A DNA stretch of 64,000 bases from Afipia sp. (GTDB lineage: Bacteria; Pseudomonadota; Alphaproteobacteria; Rhizobiales; Xanthobacteraceae): contig JAFKER010000005.1 in NCBI GenBank assembly GCA_017308595.1, forward strand, positions 134,950 through 198,949, written 5' to 3'. The position numbers and the translations under genes were made by a program. Numbering within the stretch: the first letter of the stretch is position 1; each line of letters begins with the position of its first letter. This document shows, in pieces, positions 8,744 to 17,409 of the stretch. The notes under the pieces were generated by a model that was not told the DNA's origin, searched no databases, and saw nothing but the letters and a program-made list of their open reading frames with translations.

Positions 8744-9391
8744 TCAGGTGGCGGCTTCCTTCGTTTGCAGGAAGCCGGTCACCTTGACCCACTCCCGCGC
8801 CACGGTCAGGTCTGTTTGCGACAACTGATGTCCCGTCGGCAGCACAGAATGCTGCACATCGGCACCGGCGTTCGCCAGCAAGGCCGCAAGCTGCGCCGAG
8901 TTGCTCGCGGGAATGATCGGGTCGAGTTTGCCCGAGACGATCAATACCGGTTTGTCGCGCAGATCGACTTGCGGCGATTGCGACAGCGGCACCATCGCAC
9001 GCAGCAGAATCGCACCAGCCAGCACATCCGGCCGAAGCAGCAACAATGCTGCCGCGATGTTCGCCCCGTTCGAGTAACCCAGCGCCACGGGAGCGGCGAT
9101 TCCGTAGCGTACACGAGCAACTTCGACGAAATCCGCCAGTTCATCGGCGCGTCGGCGAACGTCGTCTTCGTCGAAGACTCCCTCCGAAAGTCTGCGGAAG
9201 AAACGCGGCATGCTGTGCTCGAGCACTTTGCCCCGAGGTGACAGCAGAGCAGAGCCGGGCGAAACAGCCCGGCCTAACGACAGCAGATCACTTTCGTCGC
9301 CGCCGGTTCCATGAAGCAGGAGGAGAGGTGGTGCTTCGAGCCGGTTTCCCGGCTCGAAGCGATGGATGAAGGCGAGATCGTCACTCATCAT
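8744..9391 (-). CDS. alpha/beta hydrolase (phospholipase/carboxylesterase family, MhqD-like)
   Basis: 215 residues. The oxyanion strand LLLHGTGGDESDL lies near residue 25, the nucleophile elbow GYSNGAN around residue 108, and GKLDPIIP and PTGHQLS supply the acid and histidine of the triad. The length fits the YtpA/MhqD-type carboxylesterases. Its ATG overlaps the stop of the upstream dioxygenase gene by four bases (9388-9391), so the two are translationally coupled. In the mhq systems this hydrolase is co-expressed with the dioxygenase during quinone stress; its true substrate there is unclear. Confidence 0.82.
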   Translation of the reverse strand: MMSDDLAFIHRFEPGNRLEAPPLLLLHGTGGDESDLLSLGRAVSPGSALLSPRGKVLEHSMPRFFRRLSEGVFDEDDVRRRADELADFVEVARVRYGIAAPVALGYSNGANIAAALLLLRPDVLAGAILLRAMVPLSQSPQVDLRDKPVLIVSGKLDPIIPASNSAQLAALLANAGADVQHSVLPTGHQLSQTDLTVAREWVKVTGFLQTKEAAT

Positions 9392-10323
9392 GCAACCTTT
9401 CCAAGAGGTGGAAGCACTCCCTCGATATCCTTGCGATGGGCTTCGAGGAACTTCGGTAGTTTCAGGTCTTGTCCGAGCGTGGCGACGGGTTCGTCCACGG
9501 CAAAGCCGGGATCGTCCGTGGCGATCTCGAACAGCACGCCACCGGGTTCGCGGAAATAGATCGAACGGAAGTAGTTTCGATCTTTCTGCTCTGTCAGGTG
9601 CTGACCGTGCGCTTCGATCAGCTTTCTTGCCATCCCGGCCTGCTCAGCATCGTCCTTCGCGCGGAAGGCGATGTGGTGCACCGATCCAGCACCCTGCCGC
9701 CCGGGCAGGAAACCCTTCGCCTCGTAGATGTCGACCACGCCGCCGATGGTGAGGCCAGGCACCTTGAAGCGGATCACGGATCCTTCGCGCGCGGCCTCCT
9801 GGAAGCCGAACACATCCGTGAGGATTGCGCCGGTCCTGTCCGCATTGTCGAGCAGCAGGGTGACACCCTGGAACCCGCGGATCGCGTGCTCTGCCGGAAC
9901 GTCGCCATTGCTCCAGCCGGGATCGTTTTCAAGACCGGGTACACCGACGAGCGCAAGACTCATACCGTCAGGATCGGTGAACGGCAGCACGGATTCGCCG
10001 AAGCGCTTTTCAGGTGCTTCGTGAGCAATGCCTTTCTCGATGAAACGGTGAGTCCAGTAGCCCAACGATCGCGCGGGGACGCGGAAGGCTGTTTGCTGGG
10101 TCTGGCCGACGCCGCCACGGCCACGTGCTGCGCCCTCCCATGGAAAGAAGGTCAGGATCGTGCCGGGGTTGCCGACCTCGTCGCCGTAATAGAAATGATA
10201 GGTACCCGGATCGTCGAAGTTGACGGTTTTCTTGACGAACCTGAGCCCCAGCGTGCGGGTGTAAAAGCTGAAGTTCTGCAATGCGTTACCGGCGATCGCA
10301 GTGACATGATGAATACCGGACAT
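9388..10323 (-). CDS. ring-cleaving dioxygenase, VOC superfamily (MhqO/LinE-like)
   Basis: 311 residues from the ATG at 10323 (MSGIHHVTAIAG), preceded by GCAGGAGAAGACG; a longer upstream reading is less likely. It contains two glyoxalase/VOC modules with HHVTAI (first metal His), HHIAFRAKDD (second His) and FEIATD (Glu ligand), the iron-binding set of LinE/PcpA-type hydroquinone dioxygenases. It is first gene of the mhq-like minus-strand operon and is divergent from a LysR regulator. Likely cleaves (substituted) hydroquinones or catechols formed under quinone stress. Confidence 0.83.
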   Translation of the reverse strand: MSGIHHVTAIAGNALQNFSFYTRTLGLRFVKKTVNFDDPGTYHFYYGDEVGNPGTILTFFPWEGAARGRGGVGQTQQTAFRVPARSLGYWTHRFIEKGIAHEAPEKRFGESVLPFTDPDGMSLALVGVPGLENDPGWSNGDVPAEHAIRGFQGVTLLLDNADRTGAILTDVFGFQEAAREGSVIRFKVPGLTIGGVVDIYEAKGFLPGRQGAGSVHHIAFRAKDDAEQAGMARKLIEAHGQHLTEQKDRNYFRSIYFREPGGVLFEIATDDPGFAVDEPVATLGQDLKLPKFLEAHRKDIEGVLPPLGKVA

Positions 10324-10463
10324 GATCGTCTTCTCCTGCGTGGCGAGGCGCATCGGCCTCCGTTGCAGCGATATTGGTCCTCACCAAAATAAAGACAATT
10401 CCCGCTATTGTGACGTCTCTGTCTATGATTGGATGACAATGGTTTTGAGCTGTTGCGGAGTAA
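10324..10463. promoter_or_regulatory. divergent promoter region between mhqO-like gene and LysR gene
   Basis: 140 bases between two outward-reading genes. It contains TTGGT-CCTC-ACCAA at 10374-10387, a small inverted repeat that could be (part of) a LysR binding site. No clear promoter boxes could be assigned with confidence. Confidence 0.4.
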
Positions 10464-11393
10464 ATGACCATGGACAAGCTGGCCAGCCTTCGGGCCTTCG
10501 TGAAAGTCGTTGAGCTTGGCAGCTTCTCCGAGGCAGGGCGGCAGCTGCGGCTTTCCCGCTCAGCGATCAGCAAATATGTCGGCGAGCTGGAGCAAAGCCT
10601 CGGGGTTCAGTTGCTCAACAGAACAACGCGTCATGCCAGCCCCAATGAAAACGGCCAGATGTATTTCGAGCGTGCGCTGAGCATTCTGGCGGACATCGAT
10701 GCTGCTGATCAGGCGGTTGCGCATCTCCAGTCGACGCCGCGAGGCTTGCTGCGCGTCAATGCGCCGATGTCGTTCGGGACGTTGCAGCTTGGTCCGGCAA
10801 TCGCCGATTTCATGGAAATGAATCCCGAACTACAAATCCATCTCGTTCTTAGCGATGAGCAGATCGATCCCGTGCAGGGGGGATTTGACGTGACACTCCG
10901 CATCGCGGATCTGGAATCCTCGAGCCTGATCGCACGCAAGATCGTGCCGATCAACCGCGTGATCTGCGCATCGCCATCTTACCTGAAGCAGCACGGGATT
11001 CCGGCTCACCCAAATGCACTGCGCAGTCATGCCGCGCTGACCTATGGCTTTCTGCTCACAGGCAATCAGTGGAAGCTGACCGGCAGGGATGGAGATCATT
11101 GGGTTCAGCCATCGTGGCAACTCTGCGCCAATAACGCCGAGGTCCTGCGAGACGCGGCTGTAAACGGGCGGGGGATTGCGTTGTTGCCAACATTCATCGC
11201 AGGTGCCGCCCTTCGCGCTGGTGCGCTGCAAACCTTGCTCGACGATTACAAGGCGCCGTCGCTAAACCTTTATGCGATTTATCCCCCGACGCGGCATCTC
11301 TCGGTCAAGGTTCGCCTGTTCATTGATTTTCTGGTGGAGCGATTCCGCGCCGGGTCGGAAGGATCTCTGGAATCCAGATTCACCGTCGCTTAA
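10464..11393 (+). CDS. LysR-family transcriptional regulator
   Basis: 309 residues: an N-terminal winged helix-turn-helix (residues ~3-62, FSEAGRQLRLSRSAISKYVGELE), then a LysR substrate-binding domain of the CrgA/DsdC-like group with the typical GGFDVTLRI segment. ATG at 10464, with a second ATG at 10470; GGAG lies just upstream. It is divergent from the dioxygenase-esterase-nitroreductase operon and probably controls it in response to a quinone or aromatic compound. Confidence 0.85.
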   Translation: MTMDKLASLRAFVKVVELGSFSEAGRQLRLSRSAISKYVGELEQSLGVQLLNRTTRHASPNENGQMYFERALSILADIDAADQAVAHLQSTPRGLLRVNAPMSFGTLQLGPAIADFMEMNPELQIHLVLSDEQIDPVQGGFDVTLRIADLESSSLIARKIVPINRVICASPSYLKQHGIPAHPNALRSHAALTYGFLLTGNQWKLTGRDGDHWVQPSWQLCANNAEVLRDAAVNGRGIALLPTFIAGAALRAGALQTLLDDYKAPSLNLYAIYPPTRHLSVKVRLFIDFLVERFRAGSEGSLESRFTVA

Positions 11394-11447
11394 CTTGCAA
11401 TGAAATAGATCCGCGGATTGTTACCCTTATGTTCAAGGCGCACTGAA

Positions 11448-12350
11448 ATGAAAAAAAGCGTTGGTATCATCGGCGTCGGCATCATGGGCACCGCCATGGC
11501 GCGCAATCTGCATCAAGCCGGATTCGACGTCGTTGGGTACGATCCGGCTCCGGAAGCTCTCGCACGGCTTGAAGATGCCGGTGGCCGTTCACTGACTTCG
11601 CCACGAGCTGTCGCAGAGGCGGTGCCCATCATCATCATGTCATTACCCAAGGCCGAAGCTCTCATCGAGGTTGTTGGTGGGGCGAATGGCATCGCGCGCG
11701 CTGCGGGAAGCGGGCAGATTGTCGTCGAATGTTCGACGCTGCCGCTGGATATCAAGCACGCGGCCCGCGATGAAATGGAAAAACACGGCAAGATTCTTCT
11801 GGATTGTCCGATCAGCGGCACCGGCGCTCAGGCTGTCAATAAGGATCTCGTTATTTTGGGAAGCGGAGATAAAGAAGCATTCGGGCATTGCTCAGATGTG
11901 TTTGCTGGCATGTCTCGCGTGCAGCACTATCTCGGTTCTTTCGGACGCGGCAGCGTGATGAAATACATCGCCAATCATCTCGTCACGATCCATAACGTTG
12001 CGGCCGCTGAAGCCATGGTTTTGGGACTGAAGGCCGGCATCGATCCCTCACTGGTCTATGAGACGCTTTCCGACAGTGCCGGTACGTCGCGGATGTTCCA
12101 GATGCGCGGTCCTCTGATGCGGGATGAGAAGTATGAAGCGCCGACGGCGACGATCCGCATGCAACTCAAGGACATCGGAATTATCGATGCATTCGCCGAC
12201 AGTCTCGATTGTGCGCTGCCGGTCTACGCCGCCGCATCCCAGATTTATCACGCTGGCGCCGCGCTCGGCCGCAAAGAACAAGATACGGCTGCCGTCTGCG
12301 CCGTGCTTGAAACGATGCATGGAATTGACCGGAAGAAACCGGCGTCGTAG
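11448..12350 (+). CDS. NAD(P)-dependent beta-hydroxyacid dehydrogenase (3-hydroxyisobutyrate dehydrogenase family)
   Basis: 300 residues from the ATG at 11448. The N-terminal Rossmann motif GVGIMGTAMARNL, the substrate-binding CPISGTGAQA (near residue 120) and the catalytic-lysine region KYIANHL (near residue 170) are all present. It oxidises or reduces a 3-hydroxyacid/semialdehyde pair. It lies 53 bases ahead of the BKACE gene on the same strand, so both may act on a beta-keto or beta-hydroxy acid from the same pathway. The exact substrate is unknown. Confidence 0.8.
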   Translation: MKKSVGIIGVGIMGTAMARNLHQAGFDVVGYDPAPEALARLEDAGGRSLTSPRAVAEAVPIIIMSLPKAEALIEVVGGANGIARAAGSGQIVVECSTLPLDIKHAARDEMEKHGKILLDCPISGTGAQAVNKDLVILGSGDKEAFGHCSDVFAGMSRVQHYLGSFGRGSVMKYIANHLVTIHNVAAAEAMVLGLKAGIDPSLVYETLSDSAGTSRMFQMRGPLMRDEKYEAPTATIRMQLKDIGIIDAFADSLDCALPVYAAASQIYHAGAALGRKEQDTAAVCAVLETMHGIDRKKPAS

Positions 12351-12403
12351 GTCAGGTATATTCACAGAGCAATCGAATATCTCATCTAAGGAGTGAGGCT
12401 GGT

Positions 12404-13237
12404 ATGGCCGATCTGACAATCATGGTCGCGCCAAATGGCGCACGCAAAGGCCATGCCGAACATCCTCATCTGCCTTTGACCGCCGATGCGATTGCGGCAG
12501 ATGCTCATGCCTGTGAGGCGGCTGGTGCGCAGGCGATCCACATGCATGTCCGCGATGATAATGGACGACATACGCTCGATGCATCGCGCTATCTGGCGGC
12601 GACTGAAGCTGTCCGGCGGGCAACCGGCCCAGATTTCGTGGTCCAGATCACCACGGAAGCTGTGGGAATGTTCAAACCACATGAGCAGATCGCGGTAGTG
12701 CGTGCCGTGCAGCCAGAAGCGGTGAGCATCGCGACGAAAGAACTGATCCCCGATGCGCAATCCGAGGCGGATGCCAGGGCTCTGTATCGCTGGGCTTACG
12801 ACCGGCATATAGCCGTCCAGCATATCGTTTACGCTGCAAATGAATTCGATCATCTGCTCGATCTCATCGGGCGGGGAGTTATCCCGGGTGATCGCCATTC
12901 CGTCATTTTTCCACTCGGCCGTTATGCGGTGGATCAAGAGAGCGATCCTGCCGAGCTTGCGTCGTTTGTAACAAAGGTTCGCGAGAACGGTGGTGCCGCC
13001 CGTTTCGATTGGTGGGTTTGCGCTTTTGGTGCATCGGAAACCGCATCCCTCATTGCTTCTGCTGCGATGGGAGGGCATTGCAGAATTGGATTTGAGAACA
13101 GTTTTATCAATGCGGATGGCACAAGGGCGGACAGCAATGCGGAGCGCGTTCGAGACCTGCGGGCCGCGCTGAGCGGTATCCATCGCTTGCCTTCGTCGCG
13201 AGCTGAAGTCTTGAGATCGTTGGGGAAACCCGACTAG
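12404..13237 (+). CDS. BKACE-family beta-keto acid cleavage enzyme (DUF849)
   Basis: 277 residues, TIM-barrel beta-keto acid cleavage enzyme family, the one containing 3-keto-5-aminohexanoate cleavage protein. Visible signatures are MVAPNGARK at the N-terminus (substrate carboxylate site), HMHVRD near residue 45 (metal-binding histidines) and QITTEAVG. These enzymes condense a beta-keto acid with acetyl-CoA to give acetoacetate and a new CoA ester. The start follows AAGGAGTGAGGCTGGT. Here it probably removes a beta-keto acid late in the pathway encoded around it. Confidence 0.85.
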   Translation: MADLTIMVAPNGARKGHAEHPHLPLTADAIAADAHACEAAGAQAIHMHVRDDNGRHTLDASRYLAATEAVRRATGPDFVVQITTEAVGMFKPHEQIAVVRAVQPEAVSIATKELIPDAQSEADARALYRWAYDRHIAVQHIVYAANEFDHLLDLIGRGVIPGDRHSVIFPLGRYAVDQESDPAELASFVTKVRENGGAARFDWWVCAFGASETASLIASAAMGGHCRIGFENSFINADGTRADSNAERVRDLRAALSGIHRLPSSRAEVLRSLGKPD

Positions 13238-13363
13238 TTTCCGCGACACAACCATCTAAAGAATCCAGATCGAGAGTTGCCCGCCATTGTCGGTCGGCGT
13301 TCATTGTCATTTTGTGCGGCGCATCGCGAAGCAATCCGCTTGCATTTTCGTCTTCGCTGTTTT

Positions 13364-13381
13364 ATTTATCGGGCGATAAAT
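13364..13381. promoter_or_regulatory. 18-bp inverted repeat, candidate TetR operator (site A)
   Basis: ATTTATCG-GG-CGATAAAT, a perfect 8-2-8 inverted repeat 35 bases before the VOC gene at 13416, which begins the operon ending in the TetR gene. Near-identical repeats lie at 20623-20640 and 29208-29225 before two other catabolic operons. Short AT-ended palindromes like this are typical TetR operators. The assignment is inferred from position and recurrence. Confidence 0.6.
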
Positions 13382-13415
13382 CAAGAAGCGTGATCAAAAT
13401 TCGGGGAGTGCAGGC

Positions 13416-13925
13416 ATGAAAGTTCTAGGCTTCAATCATCTGTCGATCGGTGCAACGGACCTGGAAGAGTCGGCTCGCTTCTACCAAACGGTCCTTGGCA
13501 TGGAGTTGATCCCGACCTACAATTTCGGATTCAAGACCAAGTATTTGCGGTGCGGCGATCTTCAGCTCCATCTTTTCGAGCTGGAGGACAGTGTTCCCGT
13601 TTATCAGCACTTCGCCCTCGATGTGGATGATTTTCATGCTGCTTACGAGAGCGCGAAGGCAATCGGCGCTCTCGATTCCAAGGCGTTCCGGAATTCAGTC
13701 AATGAATTGCCCGATGGTTGCGTACAGATGTATCTGCGCGATCCTGCAGGAAATCTCGTTGAGATCGACTGGCCGGACGTGACGACGCTGGATCGTTCGC
13801 GAATTCCGGAAATGAAGCTGTTGTCGGAATTCGCCACGCAGGACGATGAAGGCCTGAAGGCTTCGCTCTATCTTGATCGGCCGCACATCAAGCCGAATGC
13901 GCCACGGAAAGCTGCGTCGCGATAA
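13416..13925 (+). CDS. VOC (glyoxalase/dioxygenase) family protein
   Basis: 169 residues with one glyoxalase/VOC module. FNHLSIGATDLEESARFY supplies the first metal-binding His, YQHFALDVDD the second and NLVEIDW the Glu ligand. It is shorter than the usual two-module extradiol dioxygenases, so it may be a single-module lyase, an isomerase or a dioxygenase-like enzyme. It is first gene of a + strand operon with a flavin monooxygenase, its reductase and a TetR regulator, so it could act on the hydroxylated product. Confidence 0.78.
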   Translation: MKVLGFNHLSIGATDLEESARFYQTVLGMELIPTYNFGFKTKYLRCGDLQLHLFELEDSVPVYQHFALDVDDFHAAYESAKAIGALDSKAFRNSVNELPDGCVQMYLRDPAGNLVEIDWPDVTTLDRSRIPEMKLLSEFATQDDEGLKASLYLDRPHIKPNAPRKAASR

Positions 13926-13942
13926 ACTTCAGGGAGGCAGTC

Positions 13943-15163
13943 ATGTCAGGCAATGTTCACAAGCTGGATAGGCGTTTGAGCGGTCAGAACGATTTGTATG
14001 CGGAGATGCTGGAACGGGCGCATGCTCTCGTTCCAAAGCTGCGCGAGCGTGCAGCGGTCACCGAAGAAATGCGTCGCCTGCCGCCCGAGACGGAGAAAGA
14101 ACTTCACGCCGCAGGTTTGTTCAGGATTTTGCAACCAAAGCGGGTCGGTGGGGCTGAGTTGGACTACGTTGCGTTAGTCGATTTTGCAGATGTGATTGCG
14201 CTCGCCGATGCATCCGTTGCCTGGAATTTGGCGAACCTCGCGAGCCATCACTGGATGCTCGGTATGTTTGACGAGCGCGCGCAGGATTTGATCTGGAAGG
14301 ACAATGTTGATGCGCTGATTGCATCGTCATTCGTGTTTCCCGCGGGTCGTGCGACCAAAGTGACGGGCGGCTACAAGCTTTCCGGTCGCTGGCCGTTTTC
14401 ATCAGGTGTTGATTCGAGCACTTGGAATATGCTCGCCGGCATTGTGTCATCGGAGGACGATGCCGATGGTGTCGAGTATCGCGTATTTCTGCTAAAGCAG
14501 GACGACTACAAGATTATCGATACGTGGCATTCAACCGGTCTGAAGGGGACGGGATCGAATGATGTCGAAGCAAAGGATGTATTCGTTCCAGAGCATATGA
14601 CTCTCGCGGTCAAGTCTGTCGCTGGCGGACCTACGCCGGGAAGCGTCGTTAATCCGGGTCCGTTGTATGCGCTCCCGGTGTTCTCGCTGTTCCCATTCGT
14701 CCTCTCGGGCGCCGCGCTTGGCAACGCGCAGGCTTGTCTGGATGATTATGTCGAGATTGCCCGGCATCGTGCGTCTACCTACAATCGAGCCAAGCTTGGC
14801 GATCTGCAAACCACGCAGATCAAGGTGGCTGAAGCCTCGGCCAAAATTGACGCGGCCCGGCTCATCATGCGGCGAACCTGCATCGATGCGATGGCCGATG
14901 CTCGCCGCGGAGATGTGCCGTTGCTCGCAGAAAAAACGAGGTATCGGCGGGACGGTGCTTACGCAGTCAATCTGTGTACTGAGGCAGTTTCGTTACTCTT
15001 CTCTGCGAGCGGCGCACGAGGGCTTTATACAACGGGAGCTCTCCAACGGCAGTTCCGCGATGCACATGCAATCAACGCGCATATCGCATTCAGCTTCGAT
15101 GCAGCTGGCACGAATTACGGCCGCGTTGCCCTCGATCTGCCGTCAGAAAATCTGACCCTGTAG
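13943..15163 (+). CDS. acyl-CoA dehydrogenase-fold flavin monooxygenase (HsaA/HpaB-C2-like)
   Basis: 406 residues with the acyl-CoA dehydrogenase fold in the branch used by reduced-flavin-dependent hydroxylases (HsaA, p-hydroxyphenylacetate hydroxylase C2, pigment-production hydroxylase). Motifs include the N-terminal helical domain, KLSGRWPFSSGVD near residue 145, STGLKGTGSNDVEAKDVFVP near residue 200, and the C-terminal helical bundle ending FSFDAAGTNYGRVAL. A flavin reductase gene follows after 13 bases, the expected reductase partner. It probably hydroxylates an aromatic or heterocyclic intermediate. An acyl-CoA dehydrogenase role is less likely because no usual catalytic-base context is seen. 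Confidence 0.82.
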   Translation: MSGNVHKLDRRLSGQNDLYAEMLERAHALVPKLRERAAVTEEMRRLPPETEKELHAAGLFRILQPKRVGGAELDYVALVDFADVIALADASVAWNLANLASHHWMLGMFDERAQDLIWKDNVDALIASSFVFPAGRATKVTGGYKLSGRWPFSSGVDSSTWNMLAGIVSSEDDADGVEYRVFLLKQDDYKIIDTWHSTGLKGTGSNDVEAKDVFVPEHMTLAVKSVAGGPTPGSVVNPGPLYALPVFSLFPFVLSGAALGNAQACLDDYVEIARHRASTYNRAKLGDLQTTQIKVAEASAKIDAARLIMRRTCIDAMADARRGDVPLLAEKTRYRRDGAYAVNLCTEAVSLLFSASGARGLYTTGALQRQFRDAHAINAHIAFSFDAAGTNYGRVALDLPSENLTL

Positions 15164-15176
15164 AAAAGGGGCGGGC

Positions 15177-15716
15177 ATGGTTGCTGTATCGCACAATTCG
15201 TCTGAATTCGGAGCCGAGCTCTCGAGTGATAGCTCCTCGATTGATCCGCGCGATTTTCGCAATGCGCTTGGATCTTATGCCACCGGCGTGACAGTCATTA
15301 CGGCAGCAACGCCGGACGGCAAACAGGCCGGATTGACTTGCAATTCATTTGCATCGGTGTCGCTGAACCCGCCGCTCGTACTCTGGAGCCTGGTTATCTA
15401 CTCGCCAAGCATGAGTATTTTTCAAGAGGCGAGCCATTTTTCGGTCAATGTGCTGGGTGCCTCCCAGCAAGCACTGGCAACCCAATTCGCTACGCGCGCG
15501 GAGGACAAGTTTGCCGGGGTCAAGTGGGAGCCAGGTCTGGGTGGGGCTCCCGTCCTGGCCGATGCTGTTGCCACGTTCCAGTGTCGCGCCGCCGATCGCT
15601 ATTACGGGGGCGACCATGTAATTTTCCTTGGTGCGGTCGAGTCTTATGCGTACAACCGGGCCGAGCCGCTGCTTTTTGCGCGCGGCAACTTTGGCCGCTT
15701 CGTTCCCGGAGCGTGA
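15177..15716 (+). CDS. flavin reductase family protein (FMN/FAD reductase component)
   Basis: 179 residues of the flavin reductase-like (HpaC/HsaB) family: FRNALGSYATGVTVITA near residue 25, GLTCNSFASVSLNPPLVLWSL near residue 55 and FSVNVLGASQQALA around residue 85. It supplies reduced flavin to the preceding monooxygenase, 13 bases upstream. Both are carried on the + strand operon that ends with the TetR gene. Confidence 0.87.
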   Translation: MVAVSHNSSEFGAELSSDSSSIDPRDFRNALGSYATGVTVITAATPDGKQAGLTCNSFASVSLNPPLVLWSLVIYSPSMSIFQEASHFSVNVLGASQQALATQFATRAEDKFAGVKWEPGLGGAPVLADAVATFQCRAADRYYGGDHVIFLGAVESYAYNRAEPLLFARGNFGRFVPGA

Positions 15717-15730
15717 TCCCGCAGGTTTTT

Positions 15731-16432
15731 ATGGCAAAGAAATCGTCGCCTTCCGCTACGCGAGTGAAGCAGAAGCGCCTCTCTCCTGAAGAGAGGCGTC
15801 AGGAGTTTGTTCGCAAGGCAACGGAGTTTTTTTCAGAAGAGGGATTTAACGGCGGCACGCGAGAACTCGCGCGTCGGCTGGGTGTGACGCAGCCGTTGCT
15901 GTATCGCTATTTTCCGAGCAAGGAAGAACTGGTCAAGGAAGTCTACCGCAAGGTTTATCTCGAGCCGCTTGACACAGGGTGGGAAAAGCTACTCACCAAC
16001 CGTTCACATCCGGTCCGGGAACGGCTCATTCAGTTTTATGAAGCGTACACCAACGTTATTTTTTCGCGAAAGTGGCTGAGAATTTATCTGTTTGCGGGTC
16101 TGAAAGGCCTCGACATCAACCGCTGGTACGTGGGCGTTGTGCGCGACAAGATCCTGACGCGGATTATCAAGGAGTGCAGATTTGAAGCCGGACTGCCGGC
16201 ACAAGCCAAGCCTTCGGCGACGGAGATTGAAATGGCTTGGGTTTTCCACGGTGGTATCTTTTATTACGGTGTGCGGCGATACATTTACGAGATGGAGCCG
16301 CTCCAGGAAAAGGAAGAGATGATCGCGAATGCGATCGACGGCTATCTTGCAGGATTCGCGCGTGTCGCCGGTTCTGAAGCCAAGAGGCCTGTTGTCAGGT
16401 CAAACCGGCTCAATGCAGCCACTCTTCGCTGA
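15731..16432 (+). CDS. TetR-family transcriptional regulator
   Basis: 233 residues from the ATG at 15731 (MAKKSSPSATRVKQKRLS), 14 bases after the reductase stop. An open frame runs further upstream inside the reductase gene but encodes no family sequence. The helix-turn-helix is seen in FNGGTRELARRLGVTQPLLYRYFPSKEEL. It lies last in the VOC-monooxygenase-reductase operon, and the ATTTATCG-NN-CGATAAAT repeats before this operon and two others are candidate binding sites. Its 3' end overlaps the convergent Gfo/Idh gene by 33 bases. Confidence 0.85.
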   Translation: MAKKSSPSATRVKQKRLSPEERRQEFVRKATEFFSEEGFNGGTRELARRLGVTQPLLYRYFPSKEELVKEVYRKVYLEPLDTGWEKLLTNRSHPVRERLIQFYEAYTNVIFSRKWLRIYLFAGLKGLDINRWYVGVVRDKILTRIIKECRFEAGLPAQAKPSATEIEMAWVFHGGIFYYGVRRYIYEMEPLQEKEEMIANAIDGYLAGFARVAGSEAKRPVVRSNRLNAATLR

Positions 16433-17389
16433 CCGTTGGATGGCCTCGAACGTCCGGACGTTCGTCAGCATTTCATCATATGGGACAGGATAGGCGGGGC
16501 CTCCGAGTGCGGCGCGTCCGAATGCTTCCAGATTGTCCCGTACAGCCGGATGCGGCTGATAATAAGCCGCCTCTGTCGGCTGTTCCCGGAGCACGCGGGT
16601 GACGTCCCAACCGGTTGGATTTTCCGGGTGAGTTCTGTCTCGAATCTCCATCCAGCCTTTTGATCCAAGCAGCGCCAGACGACCCATGAACGGCGTGGCG
16701 AGAACTGCATTTAATGTTGCAGATGCTCCGCTCTCGAATCCGATGCTGATCGAGAGTGTGTCACCGTTTGCAAATTGACTGCCGAGGGTCGCAAGACGAG
16801 CCCATACCCGAGTTGGCTTGCCAAGCATCGCGATCGACAAATCTACGAGATGGATGCCGGTAGCTGACAAGGGACCGACGGGATTTACCGTGTTTGACAG
16901 ACGCCAGTTGTCGCGCGGGAGATTGAGAAATTTGTCCTGACTGAAATTGCCTTCCAGCACGAGTGCATTGCCAAATTCCCCGTCGGTCAATCGCTTGCGC
17001 ATTTCGATGACAGCCGGCTCGAAGCGGCGCTCATGACCGATCCCAAGCTGCACCTTTGCATTTTTGACTGCCGTAATTGCTCTTTTGGCATCAGTAGCGG
17101 TTGTGCAAAGCGGCTTCTCGCAAAAGACGTGACGTCCCGCCCTGGCTGCGGCTTCGATCTGGCCTGCATGGTGTTCTTGCGGTGTACATAGGATGACCGC
17201 ATCGATATCTGAGCGCGCCAGCACGTCCTCAAAGTGCGCGGATGTTTCAAGCCCCAGCGCCGCACCTTTCGCCCGCATCGGCTCGAGAGGGTCGATGCCC
17301 AGCACTGGCTTGATAACGTCGCTGGTCGCCAGATTTCTCGCGATGGTCTGTCCCCACCACCCCATTCCGATAATGGCAGCCCGGATCAT
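16400..17389 (-). CDS. Gfo/Idh/MocA-family oxidoreductase
   Basis: 329 residues: N-terminal Rossmann fold GMGWWGQTIARNLA, the GHVFCEKPLC lysine-containing EKP motif (near residue 95) and a C-terminal alpha/beta substrate domain with GIHLVDLSIAML. It is an NAD(P)-dependent dehydrogenase of sugars, inositols or related polyols and ketones. It is last of a three-gene minus-strand operon (LLM oxidoreductase, polysaccharide-deacetylase-like hydrolase, this gene), 20 bases after its neighbour. The substrate cannot be named. Confidence 0.82.
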   Translation of the reverse strand: MIRAAIIGMGWWGQTIARNLATSDVIKPVLGIDPLEPMRAKGAALGLETSAHFEDVLARSDIDAVILCTPQEHHAGQIEAAARAGRHVFCEKPLCTTATDAKRAITAVKNAKVQLGIGHERRFEPAVIEMRKRLTDGEFGNALVLEGNFSQDKFLNLPRDNWRLSNTVNPVGPLSATGIHLVDLSIAMLGKPTRVWARLATLGSQFANGDTLSISIGFESGASATLNAVLATPFMGRLALLGSKGWMEIRDRTHPENPTGWDVTRVLREQPTEAAYYQPHPAVRDNLEAFGRAALGGPAYPVPYDEMLTNVRTFEAIQRSAKSGCIEPV

Positions 17390-17409
17390 GTGCGTACTCC
17401 TATCGGAAT

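Noticed and set aside
15338-15730. upstream extension of the TetR gene into the flavin reductase gene
   Set aside because: The extension is out of frame with the reductase and Cys/Arg-rich without similarity; the ATG at 15731 gives a normal TetR N-terminus.
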